A DNA stretch of 64,000 nt, taken from NCBI GenBank assembly GCA_010909165.1, contig VJWM01000289.1, positions 61,051 to 125,050 of the forward strand, read 5' to 3'. The stretch comes from Anthoceros angustus (lineage: Eukaryota; Streptophyta; Anthocerotopsida; Anthocerotales; Anthocerotaceae). The notes under the pieces were generated by a model, which ran no database searches, was not told the DNA's origin, and saw only the letters and a program-made list of their open reading frames with translations. This document shows, piece after piece, positions 32,531 through 42,599 of the stretch; positions within the stretch are counted from its first letter, which is position 1, and each line of letters opens with the position of its first letter. Made by a program: the position numbers and the translations under genes.

Positions 32531-34055
32531 GGACTCCCACCGGGTTTCCTCCCTCAGGACTCCTCCGTGGCTCTCCTCGAAGTCCTCCTTCCCGATCGCC
32601 CGGTGACTCCTTCGTTGGCCCCTCCTTCCATGGTGAGGTGCGGGTGCTTACCTCGATCGCATCCGCTCCCTCGTTACGCTCCTCCGGTTGCTCCTCTCCG
32701 CTCCGTCATCTCAGGCCACTAGGGTCCTGTCTCCCGTGGCCTTCATCTCCTTGAGCCTTCCGGTCCGTCGGTTTCGGCCGTCGAGGCTCTGCGCCGGGAG
32801 CTCGGCGTGGTAATAGGCAAAGTCAGATCGACTTGTTGAATTGCCTCTTCCACGTGTGCGGGCACCGATACTCCCTCGCCATAAGTGTTAGGGGGCGTCT
32901 TTGCCCGGCTTGTTGGGCCACCTCTGCCCGGTTGTGGTGGGCGGGGTATCACGCGAGGCTACAAGGCGGCCTCGGTCACCTCCTGCATTGCAGCTGTTGC
33001 TCCACTGCTCCGGCTCCGTCGTTTCCTCTCCATTGACTTACCCGCCATGGCGGCGTTCCCTTCCGCCTTTCTCGGTGGACCGGGCTTCTTTTACTTCCGG
33101 TGCTCGCTCCTCCGTTCATTACGGCCTTTAGCTCATGACTCCCTCTCCGGTGATCCGTCTCACTCCGGACTTCCTCCGGCTCATACATGGCAGCAGCGTC
33201 CAACTCCTTGGATAGTCGCGATTTTCCTCCGTCTTGAGACGGGGCACTCTATTTCGTGCTCGTGGATTCTCGTTGAGAATCACTGCTGCTCGACGCATCT
33301 TGGGTTGTAGCTCCGGCGTGTCCTTCTCCTCCATCTCCTCCTTCTACCTCCTGCACTGGCTCGGAGATCTCCTATCTCCCGAGTCGGCCTCCATCTCCTC
33401 CTTGGCCTTGCACGCTCCATAGCCCTTTGTCGGCCGAGTACTGCTGTGACTCTCTCCACGGTTCGATCTGCGTCTGGTGATCCGGTCGCTCTTTGTGACT
33501 TGCTCGCCGCCTTTACAGGCCTCGCCCACTTGGCGCTGGCCGGGCCTCGCCAGTCCCGAGCTCTCTGCTTGTGCCGGGCCTCTTAGCCTCTGCTGCGCTT
33601 CCCCCCTTCTGCAAGGTCCTCCGCCCGCTTGGCCTCTGAGCTTGCTTGACGCCGGTGAAGAACCTTGATCTGGCCCCGCCGGGCCTCGCGCTCCGCCACC
33701 GGCGTTTCCCTTCCTCGATCGGCGAGGACTCCGCCTTTGCCCTGGCGCCTTCACTTGCTCTTGGGTTCCACCATCCTCCTCGGGTGGCCTCCACTTCACA
33801 GGTCTTCTCTGTACCACGAGACCCCAAAGCATTCCGTCCATGGCGGACTCGCCGTGTTTCTTCCACGGCCGCAGTGAGGCCCCACAAAGTCCGTAGTGGA
33901 GCCGGCATTTCTCGTCCAGGACCTCCATACCCTTGATCGGAGTAAGTCGGGTGGGTTCTCGGACCTAATCGGGACCCTCGGGTCACAGTGGTGGTCAGTC
34001 TCACCCTCTTGGCCCTCTTGGCCTCTAACTCCTTTGTGCCCTCTTTCTCACAGGG
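32523..34055 (+). repeat. 1.53 kb direct repeat, copy 2
   Basis: Second copy of 29564-31096. Its right end passes from CTCACAGGG directly into CACTA sequence equivalent to 15396, where copy 1 continues with GCTCGG. Confidence 0.95.
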
Positions 34056-34326
34056 GGATTGACACTGCTATTAACGTGTGGAACCTGTTGGCTGAGGCAG
34101 GTTACCCAACCGATGAATGCGATGGCAAGGTCATGGATGCCATCATGAAAAAAAATGTCTTAGACGATGGGTGGATGGTAGGGCACTACCTTCCCCGCAA
34201 AGTGGCCAAGGATGCTGAGGAAGTCTCAGCATGATTAAGGTTAGAGGCTGATGCTGTTGCTTTCATCATTTCCATGTTCCATGATTTGTCTGAAATTTCT
34301 TGTTCCAGGACCTCATATTTTGGGTG
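34047..34326 (+). repeat. CACTA fragment (equals about 15380-15655)
   Basis: Carries the 3' part of the cargo frame (NVWNLLAEAGYPTDECDGK) and continues to CCTCATATTTTGGGTG. There it joins GCCATTGCTTTCTCCTCC, which belongs to the GC-rich family at 39336 and 40589. Confidence 0.92.
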
Positions 34327-34359
34327 CCATTGCTTTCTCCTCCTCTCCCCTCCTCCTCC

Positions 34360-35095
34360 TCCTCCTCCCCACTTATGAAATTGACAACACCGGTTATGAA
34401 TCTGCATACACTTTGCAGCCAATCTTTTGCTACGTTCCATTTACTACAGGAGTCCACTACTAAACATTTCACTACGAACTTTTACTATAGAATTTTACGA
34501 GCTTTTACTGTAGAATTTTTTCTACGGACTTTTACCATAGAATTTTACAACATACTTTTACTATAGAATTTTACTCGTATGTTAACCACGCTGTTTACTA
34601 CAGGATTTTACTACGAATATTTACTATAAAATATTACAGGTCTTTTCTACAACGGAGAGATTTACAACGGAATCCAGCGGAATTTACAACGGAGCCGGAT
34701 TACTTAACCGTGATTAATTAACTATGGTCAACATATGATTAACCAAACCCACTCATTTAACTGCAGTTAATATACTGTAGTTAGCTAATCTCGGTTAACT
34801 AACCATTATTTTTAACCACGATTAGGCCAAGAGTAAAGTCCGTGGTTGTTCGTTGTAGTAAATACCGTGGGTAAAAGGTTTGGTAATTTAAAGAGTAACT
34901 AGTATATGGTAGACTTCATTAACATACTCACATACTGTGATAGAACATACGTAGTATAGCCATCATATACGTATCGGACTTTTACCACCGGACACTAACG
35001 CTATGTGATTACATCGACGCTTTACCACGGGAGTAGTAAACCCGCTGTAAAGTCCAGAGTAATGTGGGTGGTAAAGTACACTTTTCCTAGTAGTG
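34360..35095 (+). repeat. CACTA right end, second copy
   Basis: Equivalent to about 15910-16658: pyrimidine tract, CCCCACTTATGAAATTGA, the subterminal array, and the terminal CCTAGTAGTG ending at 35095. What follows (TTCGGCACAGTGACCG) is gypsy pol sequence, so this copy was inserted into a different retrotransposon. No left end of this copy was found in the window. Confidence 0.92.
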
Positions 35096-35200
35096 TTCGG
35101 CACAGTGACCGAAGATCTTAAATGCAGTGGTTCGTGGGCTACGGCGTAGAAGGATGTGGGAGTTCACCGAGGTGTGATGCGGTCGGCCGGGTTACGGCCT
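34641..35200 (+). repeat. 0.56 kb direct repeat, copy 1 (CACTA end plus gypsy flank)
   Basis: Identical or nearly so to 36879-37438 (offset 2238). Spans the CACTA right end and about 105 bp of gypsy pol. Copy 1 leaves gypsy sequence at TTACGGCCT and continues in the GC-rich family. Confidence 0.95.
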
Positions 35201-35268
35201 TTAGCTCATGACTCCCTCTCAGCGGTCGGATACCTCCGTCTCGGGACTTCCTCCGGCTCATAGCACAG

Positions 35269-36207
35269 CAGCGTCCAACTCCTTGGATAGTCGCGATTTT
35301 CCTCCGTCTTGAGGCCGGAGGGCACTCTATTTCGTGCTCGAGTCGTGGATTCTCTCGTTGAGAATCACTGCTGCTCAGCGCATCTTGGGTTGTAGCTCCG
35401 GCGTGTCCTTCTCCTCCATCTGCTGCGCCTCTCCTCTCTACTGCTGTACTCGGGAATCTCTATCTCCCGTCTTGGCCTCCATCTCCTCCTTGGTGGCCCT
35501 TGCTCCATAGCCTTTGTCGGCCTTGAGTTAGCCTCGGTGCTGTGACTCTCTCCACGGTTCGATCACGTCATGGTGATCCGGTCGCTCTTTCGCTTGACTC
35601 GCCGCCGCCTTTACAGGCCTCGCCCACTTGGCGCTCTGGCCGCCTCCGGTCGAGCTCTCTGCTTGTGCCGGGCCTCTTAGCCTCTGCTGCGCTTCCCCTT
35701 CTTTGCAAGGTCCTCCGCCCGCTTGGCCTCCAGCTTGCCGATTCGGTGAGAACCTTAACCCGATCTGTGAACCGCCGGGCCTCGCGCTCCGGCGTTTCCC
35801 TTCCTCGATCGGCGAGGACTCCGCCTTTCCTTTGCCCCAGGCGCCTTCACTTGCTCTTGGGTTCCACCATCCTCCTCGGGTGGCCTCCACTTCACAGGTC
35901 TTCTCTCTGTACCACGAGACCCCAAAGCATTCCGTCCATGTAGCAGGACTCGCCGTGTTTCTTCCACGGCCGCGGTGATGAGGCCCCACAAAGTCCGTAG
36001 TGGGGCCGGCATTTCTCGTCCAGGACCTCCATCTGATCGGAGTAAGTCGGGTGGGTTCTCGGACCTAATCGGGACCCTCGGGTCACAGTGGTGGTCAGGA
36101 GTCTCACCCTCTTGGCCCTCTTGGCCTCTAACTCCTTTGTGCCCTCTTTCTCACAGGGCTCGGAGGAGGTGAGGGGTCAGGGAGCAAGCTCTTTTGCCCC
36201 TTCACAG
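35269..36207 (+). repeat. 0.94 kb direct repeat, copy 2
   Basis: Second copy of 31158-32098. The sequence continues to about 36470 as GC-rich family DNA not seen in copy 1. Confidence 0.92.
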
Positions 36208-36476
36208 TCGGGGGCAGGGGCCGGCTCGTGGGGCTGCGCGGTGACCTCCTGCTCCTTGGGCCACGTCCCTTCGCCCTCCTTCGCCTCTTGACCTCTTGCC
36301 ACTCAGGTGGGCGGGGTAAGTCTGGCACCTGAGGTCTTTGCGTTGGTAAGCGGCACCGTCTTCGCCTCTTGACTCCCGTTGAGTTCGTCGGGGCTCGGCG
36401 GCCGTCGTGGTTGTTAACTGCAGCCGGTCAGCCGCGCCGACGACTCCCTCACTGTCTTGCTCGGAGGGCACCAAAA
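36208..36476 (-). other. GC-rich family sequence, no gene assigned
   Basis: Continuation of the GC-rich repeat in the minus orientation, with CGCCTCTTGAC repeated near 36282 and 36363. Open frames are compositional. Confidence 0.5.
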
Positions 36477-36872
36477 GGAGGAAGGGAATCGCCTCCCAAA
36501 CTTCCACAGGTGGTGAGGGGTTCGCTCGGCGTATGAGTCAGGAATCCTCGGTCGTCCTCCTCCGAGTCGCTTGGTCTTGAAGGGCGACCCCCACCTCAGG
36601 CGCCCTTGCACGCTCTACTTGGCGGGGCCTCCGGCCCGGGCGCCCGTTCAAGCTCTCCCTCCTTGAGAGCTCGAAATGTCCCCATACATGAATCGGTATG
36701 GGGTCGGCCGATGGCGAGGCTTCTCGCTCCTTAGCTTGCGTGCCTCTGGCCAGGCAGGCGAAGATAATCCTTCCCAGTCGCTCTCTTCCCCATTGGGCGC
36801 ATGCGAGAATACCAGAGTTATCACCAAGGTGATCCACCTTGGTGGCGAGTTCAATGGACAATGATCCGGGCT
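36477..36872 (-). repeat. 0.4 kb repeat, copy 1, with TKVDHLGDN peptide
   Basis: Colinear with 38546-38950 (offset about 2069 at the left end). On the minus strand the right part reads ELATKVDHLGDN, as in the plus-oriented copy at 22.4 kb. Ends at GATCCGGGCTAC, followed directly by CACTA sequence. Confidence 0.9.
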
Positions 36873-37333
36873 ACAGGGTCTTTTCTACAACGGAGAGATT
36901 TACAACGGAATCCAGCGGAATTTACAACGGAGCCGGATTACTTAACCGTGATTAATTAACTATGGTCAACATATGATTAACCAAACCCACTCATTTAACT
37001 GCAGTTAATATACTGTAGTTAGCTAATCTCGGTTAACTAACCATTATTTTTAACCACGATTAGGCCAAGAGTAAAGTCCGTGGTTGTTCGTTGTAGTAAA
37101 TACCGTGGGTAAAAGGTTTGGTAATTTAAAGAGTAACTAGTATATGGTAGACTTCATTAACATACTCACATACTGTGATAGAACATACGTAGTATAGCCA
37201 TCATATACGTATCGGACTTTTACCACCGGACACTAACGCTATGTGATTACATCGACGCTTTACCACGGGAGTAGTAAACCCGCTGTAAAGTCCAGAGTAA
37301 TGTGGGTGGTAAAGTACACTTTTCCTAGTAGTG
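36873..37333 (+). repeat. CACTA right end, third copy
   Basis: Duplicate of 34635-35095 ending CCTAGTAGTG at 37333, followed by the same gypsy flank. Because the flank is shared, this is a segmental copy and not an independent transposition. Confidence 0.93.
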
Positions 37334-38186
37334 TTCGGCACAGTGACCGAAGATCTTAAATGCAGTGGTTCGTGGGCTACGGCGTAGAAGGATGTGGGAG
37401 TTCACCGAGGTGTGATGCGGTCGGCCGGGTTACGGCCTACATTGTCGACACAATGGCCCCTCACCTATATACTACCGTAGCACCATTCGAGAAGTGGGGA
37501 ATCGATTGTAATCAAACCTACCGCCGCAATGGAAAAGGAAACAAAGACATTTTGGTGGCTACGGATTATTGTATCAAGATGGTGGAGGCCAAGTACCGAG
37601 GAAGGATCCGCCGTGGCAAAGTTTATTCGAGAACATCATAACGAGGTACGGGTGTCCTTTAGAGTTGGTCACGACGAGGGACACATTTCCTCAACTCGCT
37701 GCTGAGTCCCTAACCACCTACTTCAACATTCGGCACCGAAAGACGACCCCCTACAACCCCAAGGCGAACGGATTGAGAAGACGAACGGATTGCCAGGCAC
37801 AATCCTCACCAAGGTAGAACACACACATGTATGGATCGATGCGCATTCAAGACTGGGCTTACAGGACCGCGGAGAAGGTAACCACCAAGAAGACCCCTTA
37901 TTATCTGACGTATGGAATGTCGCCTGTGATGCCCGTGGAATTTGAAGTACCTACCTACAGGATCATGGAGGATGAACGCATGACTGTAGAAGATAGTCAG
38001 TTAGCTAGGCTAGAATCTTTCATGGAGCAGGAGGAACGTAGGGAAGATGCTTTAGAGGAGACTCAGCGAATTCAGGAGCTCAGAAAGGACCGGCATGATG
38101 GAAAAGTGAGGAAGCAGGAGGCTATCACAGCCGGGGATTTAGTTCTTCTCTACGATAGTTTGGTGACTCCTGGAAAGCTTAGGTGA
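37334..38186 (+). pseudogene. Ty3/gypsy integrase, second lineage
   Basis: Starts at the CACTA right end. A zinc-region remnant with CDAVGRV is followed by VAPFEKWGIDCNQTYRRNGK and ILVATDY (first catalytic Asp in GIDC). The frame from 37569 has IITRYGCPLELVTTRDTF, where the usual SDRGTHF is altered, and TTPYNPKANGL. The frame 37827-38186 has KKTPYYLTYGMSPVMPVEFE and a charged C-terminal helix ending GDLVLLYDS. Frame changes occur between these parts. The family differs from the 16.7-20.9 kb element. Confidence 0.85.
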
Positions 38187-38554
38187 GATGGATGGGACCT
38201 TATGAGGTAGTAGCAAGATATGAGAATGGATCCGCAACCCCAAAAGAGGCGGAGAAGTGTTGCCCACTGTGAGTAAATGGGTGGAAGGTTAAGAAGTACC
38301 TTCACTGAGAATTCGCTGTTTGTAGGACGCAAACAAGTGAGGAGGGGAGTATGTGGAACGCAAAAGTTTGGGCAACTACCCCAAAAGAGCCGTAAGGCAA
38401 ACAAGTTTGATTTTCTTTGGCTAAAAATGATTGAAGAGGAGCATGTGAAATTTTCTCTGAAGTCAAGTTGTAGGATATTGTTAGGAAGTCGAAGGAAGAT
38501 ATCCCAGACAAAGAACGGGTCAAACGACCCCAAAGCGGCGTAATGGCACCAAAA
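37887..38554 (+). repeat. 0.66 kb direct repeat, copy 1 (gypsy pol 3' part)
   Basis: Repeated at 39560-40211 (offset 1659 in the conserved right half). The left half has more indels. It includes the end of pol and downstream sequence to GGCACCAAA, where copy 1 switches to the GC-rich family. Confidence 0.92.
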
Positions 38555-38950
38555 GGAGGAAGGGAATCGCCTCCCAAACTTCCACAGGTGGTGAGGGGTT
38601 CGCTCAGGGCGTATGGAGTCAGGAATCCTCGGTCGTCCTCCTCCGAGTCGCTTGGTCTTGAAGGGCGACCCCCACCTCAGGCGCCCTTGCACGCTCTACT
38701 TACGGGGCCTCCGGCCCTTGGGCGCCCGTTCAAGCTCTCCCTCCTTGAGAGCTCGAAATGTCCCCATACATGAATCGGTATGGGGTCGGCCGATAAGCGA
38801 GGCTTCGCTCCTTAGCTTGCGTGCCTCTGGCCCAGGCGAAGATAATCCTTCCCAGTCGCTCTCTTCCCATGGGCGCATGCGAGAATACCAGCGGGTTATC
38901 ACCAAGGTGATCCACCTTGGTGGCGAGTTCAATGGACAATGATCGGGCTA
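38546..38950 (-). repeat. 0.4 kb repeat, copy 2, with TKVDHLGDN peptide
   Basis: Second copy of 36477-36872. The minus strand reads ELATKVDHLGDN, then FSHAPMGRERLGRIIFAWAR. Here it continues into further GC-rich family sequence instead of CACTA DNA. Confidence 0.9.
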
Positions 38951-39340
38951 CCGCCCTTACTCGGATCCGGATCGGATATCAACCATCCGTTGGTTGTCAT
39001 TGCGTTCGAGCCTCGGCATCGTGGCGGGGCCCTATCTTCCCCGCCGCCTTAAGGGGCTCGGCACCCTTCTTCCTCCTTGGGCGGTTGTAGGCCATCCTCG
39101 GGACCTCAAGGTCCATCGCCTCGGGTCCTCCGGAGGTTCTTGGATCGGACCTCCTTGTTGATCGCCATCTTGCAAACTCCGGACTAGAGTAGCGTTGTCA
39201 AAGGTCGAGACCTGGAACCATCCTGCCTCCCCACCAATTCCCACTTCCTCCGGCCCGGGCCCGAAGTCCGGATAGCGCGGGTCACAATGTTGCGCTCCAC
39301 GGTCCATGGCTCCCAGGTTCCGTCGGCTTTTGGGTGCCAT
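38951..39340 (-). pseudogene. N-terminal coding remnant of the GC-rich family
   Basis: The minus-strand frame starts ATGGCACCCAAAAG and reads MAPKSRRNLGAMDRGAQ. A shifted frame gives TWEPWTVERNIVTRAIR. Both patterns recur in the plus copy at about 22000-22080 and in the minus copy at about 57350-57400. Unrecognised protein; several frame shifts between copies. Confidence 0.5.
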
Positions 39341-39559
39341 TGCTTTCTCCTCCTCTTGTTCTTTGTAGGCTGCTGGCGGTCGGCGCGATGTTCCTCCTTC
39401 GCGCGTTGCTCCAACCTTGGGTGCGCGCTCTAAAGTGGGCGCCCAAAAGATGCGCGGAGCGGATTGCGGGCGCGGGCTATGAGGGGTTATGCGGAGGCTG
39501 CGCGGTGACCTCCCTCCCTCCTTGGCGCTTGTGGAAATGGCTGGGGCGGAAGGCGCCTC
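39336..39559. repeat. 0.22 kb direct repeat, copy 1
   Basis: GCCATTGCTTTCTCCTCCTC onward matches 40589-40802 (offset about 1253). The first 24 bp also occur at 34326. Ends in GGCGCCTC. Confidence 0.9.
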
Positions 39560-40211
39560 ACTAAGAAGACCCCTTATTATCTCGACGATGGAATGTCGCC
39601 TGTGATGCCCGTGGAATTTGAAGTACCTACCATGTGATCATGGAGGATGAACGCTCAGAGAAGATAGTCGCTTAGCTAGGCTAGAATCTTTCATGGAGTG
39701 AGGAACGAGGGAAGATGCTTTAGAGGAGACTCAATTCGTGAGCTCGAAAGGACCGGCATGATGGAAAAGTGAGGAAGGTGGAGGCTATCACCGGGATTTA
39801 GTTCTTCTCTACGATAGTTTGGTGACTCCTGGAAAGCTTAGGTGAGATGGATGGGACCTTATGAGGTAGTAGCAAGATATGAGAATGGATCCGCAACCCC
39901 AAAAGAGGCGGAGAAGTGTTGCCCACTGTGAGTAAATGGGTGGAAGGTTAAGAAGTACCTTCACTGAGAATTCGCTGTTTGTAGGACGCAAACAAGTGAG
40001 GAGGGGAGTATGTGGAACGCAAAAGTTTGGGCAACTACCCCAAAAGAGCCGTAAGGCAAACAAGTTTGATTTTCTTTGGCTAAAAATGATTGAAGAGGAG
40101 CATGTGAAATTTTCTCTGAAGTCAAGTTGTAGGATATTGTTAGGAAGTCGAAGGAAGATATCCCAGACAAAGAACGGGTCAAACGACCCCAAAGCGGCGT
40201 AATGGCACCAA
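39560..40211 (+). repeat. 0.66 kb direct repeat, copy 2 (gypsy pol 3' part)
   Basis: Second copy of 37887-38554, starting at AAGAAGACCCC. The left 230 bp carry many small deletions relative to copy 1. The right 385 bp are essentially identical. Confidence 0.92.
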
Positions 40212-40319
40212 AGGGCGGTAGGTCAGACTACCATCGAGGTCGCCACACACGGTAGGTCGAGAAAAGGAGCATCACGGTAAGTCGCCATCACCGCTGACCC
40301 AAGGGATCTCGCCAGAAAA

Positions 40320-40588
40320 GCAATGAATATAGGGGATATCCACTATATATGCTCATCAATAGGGGAATAAATATATAGGTTAATTAGGGTAGCGGCTAGA
40401 ATAGAAAAGATAGGCGCTTTAGATAGGATTAGGATTTTGTAAATGATGAACCAAATCTAGGGTTGTGCAGCAGTGGCACATCCAAAGAAGGCAAAGTGCG
40501 CTTGGGGCAAATAACTTCCTCTTCGAGAGGCGCCTCACTACAAAGAAGACTGGAGCCGGAGCGTAAGGAAGCGCGAGAAAAGGAAGCT
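40320..40588 (+). repeat. LTR-like repeat, copy 1
   Basis: GGGATATCCACTATATATGC, ATCAATAGGGGAATAAATAT and AGGATTAGGATTTTG recur at 44243-44500. The similarity continues through CTGGAGCYGGAGCGTA. The shared AT-rich leader followed by a GC-rich tail is LTR- or UTR-like. Confidence 0.75.
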
Positions 40589-41200
40589 GCCATTGCTTTC
40601 TCCTCCTCTTGTTCTTTGTAGGCTGCTGGCGGTCGGCGCGATGTTCCTCCTTCGCGCGTTGCTCCAACCTTGGGTGCGCGCTCTAAAGTGGGCGCCCAAA
40701 AGATGCGCGGAGCGGATTGCGGGCGCGGGCTATGAGGGTTATGCGGAGGCCGCGGCCTCTCCCCTTGGCGCTTGTGGAAATGGCTGGGGCGGAAGGCGCC
40801 TCTTCGTTGTCGTAGCGCGAGTGCATGCGCCTCGACCCTCGCGCTTACCTGCTTACGCGCCGCGCCGGCGTGAATACCCTCTGCGGCCTGCAGCATTCAG
40901 TCTGACCTCTGCATGCGACCTCCACTCGGGGCCGTCCGTGGCGCCGCCTCGTCATCCTCACGCCTCGCTCCTAGGTTACTTTCACTGGCGTACTTATCCT
41001 GTTTGACACAGGTGGGTTGGACTTATCCGTTACTCCGGCGTAGTCGGAGCTTGCCATAGTGGTGCGGGGTCCGTTGTTCACTCCAGTCGGAGTATACTCG
41101 AGCCTCGTCGGCGCTACCCCAATTTATTCCTCCTTTTCCTTATTTATCCTTCAATCCTAAAAAGCGAAACCCTACTTATTTCTTAACTCCCGAGAAGTGC
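40589..41200 (-). repeat. GC-rich family, left-hand end of the minus copy
   Basis: Begins with copy 2 of the 0.22 kb repeat (40589-40802). It ends with the inverted counterpart of 21360-21500, including GTCGGAGTATACTCGAG and GCGAAACCCTACTTATT. Confidence 0.7.
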
Positions 41201-41797
41201 AGCCCACATACTCCCTTCTCATCATTGGCGTCTCGCCAACACTAAGCATATACTTCTTCACCCGTTCAGTGGGCAGACTCTCCATCTAGGCCGTGGGCCG
41301 GACCCGTGAACTGTGAAGGAGCGCGGTGCCGGAATTTGTCAAGGGCGGAGCCAAGTCGAGGAGCCTAGCGTGTGAGATTGAAGGGATTGAAGACGAGGAG
41401 GAGCAAATTGAACGGAGAAAGAGGAAACGCCACCCGCCGCCTTGCCCCGGAGGAGAAATCGCGAGGGGAAATTAGCCAGCCTAGAAGGCCTGCCGTGGCT
41501 AACGGTACTTGTGCCTCGGTATTGCTAGTGACAAGGAAGGGAGTGTTTGGGAGTAAAGCTTTGGAGCCCACAAATACCGGAATTGGAGAGTCCTCGGCGT
41601 TGGAAGTGAGAAAGGTGCCATGCCACGGGAAGAGCAAGGGAAGGAGCCACTGCTAAAGGTTCCTCCTGAGAGGAGGAAAGGGCCGGGGAGCGCCACGCCG
41701 TGGGGAGGCGAGCTTATAATGCCCCAATTCACTTGTTTTTGCAGCCTTAACCCCGCGATTTTGGTTGATTTTCAATGGGCGAGGAGGATAACATCCA
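41201..41797 (+). other. Repeat-family sequence, no gene assigned
   Basis: A plus-strand frame (41372-41656) is open but unrecognised. Near 41715 it reads PQFTCFCSLNPAILVDF, the start of the same protein-like segment as the next entry in another frame. Confidence 0.4.
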
Positions 41798-42244
41798 ATG
41801 GGATGGGTGTATGGCCGCCAATGGGCCTACACTAATTTAGAGTTGATTGAGGAGTGCTTCATCAATCTCCATCAATCGAGGCAGCCTTGCCGTTATTTAA
41901 AGGAATGCTCGAACGGATCCTCGCCGCCGGACCGTAAGGAGCATTCAACAGTGTGTATGGAGACCGGAGGAGGAAAGCTCAGAATTGCTCTCCTCGAAAG
42001 GTTGAATGGAGGAAAGAGGACGCCTCTCCGAATTCCGCAAGAGCTCCTCGACATGATGGACGGAGGAGTGAAGGCCCATGCCAAGAATGGCTGGAAAACA
42101 GAGCATCAAGGAGTCAAGTGGAGGCTCTTGCTAAGATTGTGCCGGGTTGGTGAATTACCAAAGGACTTCTTATTTCAAAGCACCAACTTCCTCCAGTGGA
42201 AGATTTCCATGGGAGCCAAGCCGGATTGGGGAACAATTATGTAG
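41798..42244 (+). CDS. Unidentified repeat-encoded protein (WVYGRQWAYTNLELIEEC type)
   Basis: Starts ATG and runs 148 codons to a stop. It contains WVYGRQWAYTNLELIEEC, INLHQSRQP, DMMDGGVKAHAKNGW and LPKDFLFQSTNFLQWKI. A second copy lies at 45138-45560, where the same peptide blocks are found split over frames. Conservation at the protein level between copies indicates a genuine coding ancestry. No domain was recognised; given the surroundings it may be a gag-type or accessory protein of a retroelement. Confidence 0.5.
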   Translation: MGWVYGRQWAYTNLELIEECFINLHQSRQPCRYLKECSNGSSPPDRKEHSTVCMETGGGKLRIALLERLNGGKRTPLRIPQELLDMMDGGVKAHAKNGWKTEHQGVKWRLLLRLCRVGELPKDFLFQSTNFLQWKISMGAKPDWGTIM

Positions 42245-42599
42245 GAAGCATACATCCACCATGTGGAGAAGCTCCTCGCCGAATTCGTGGATGAAGAAGG
42301 CCTGTGCCTTGCTACCTTAGCACCTATTTTGTTGTCTCGACGATTTTTGTCCTCCATGGCCTTCCACCGCCTTGACGCCCCTGGCCCTCCCATGGTCGAT
42401 CGTCATCTCGTGACGCCCCCGCCCATGTCGGGGTTCCACTTCGCTTTGTTGTCCTGCACATTCGCCCTTCCTTCCCCGCACATTCGGCCCGCTTTCCTCC
42501 ACCACATGCCGGTGGCTTTCCTCTTCATCGTCTCCTTCCATCATTACTCGAAAAGTGGGCACTTCAAACTCTCGGCATTACGGGAGTGTCGTAGGTCAA
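42245..42599. other. No gene recognised
   Basis: Sequence between the unidentified ORF and the minus-strand integrase remnant. Frames on both strands are short or compositional. Confidence 0.35.

Noticed and set aside
32255-34046. A 1.8 kb spliceable intron in the CACTA cargo gene (GT at 32254, CAG at 34053)
   Set aside because: The block is a copy of GC-rich repeat sequence found elsewhere in other contexts. Its ends coincide with microhomology to the parent sequences, so the GT and AG are probably incidental.
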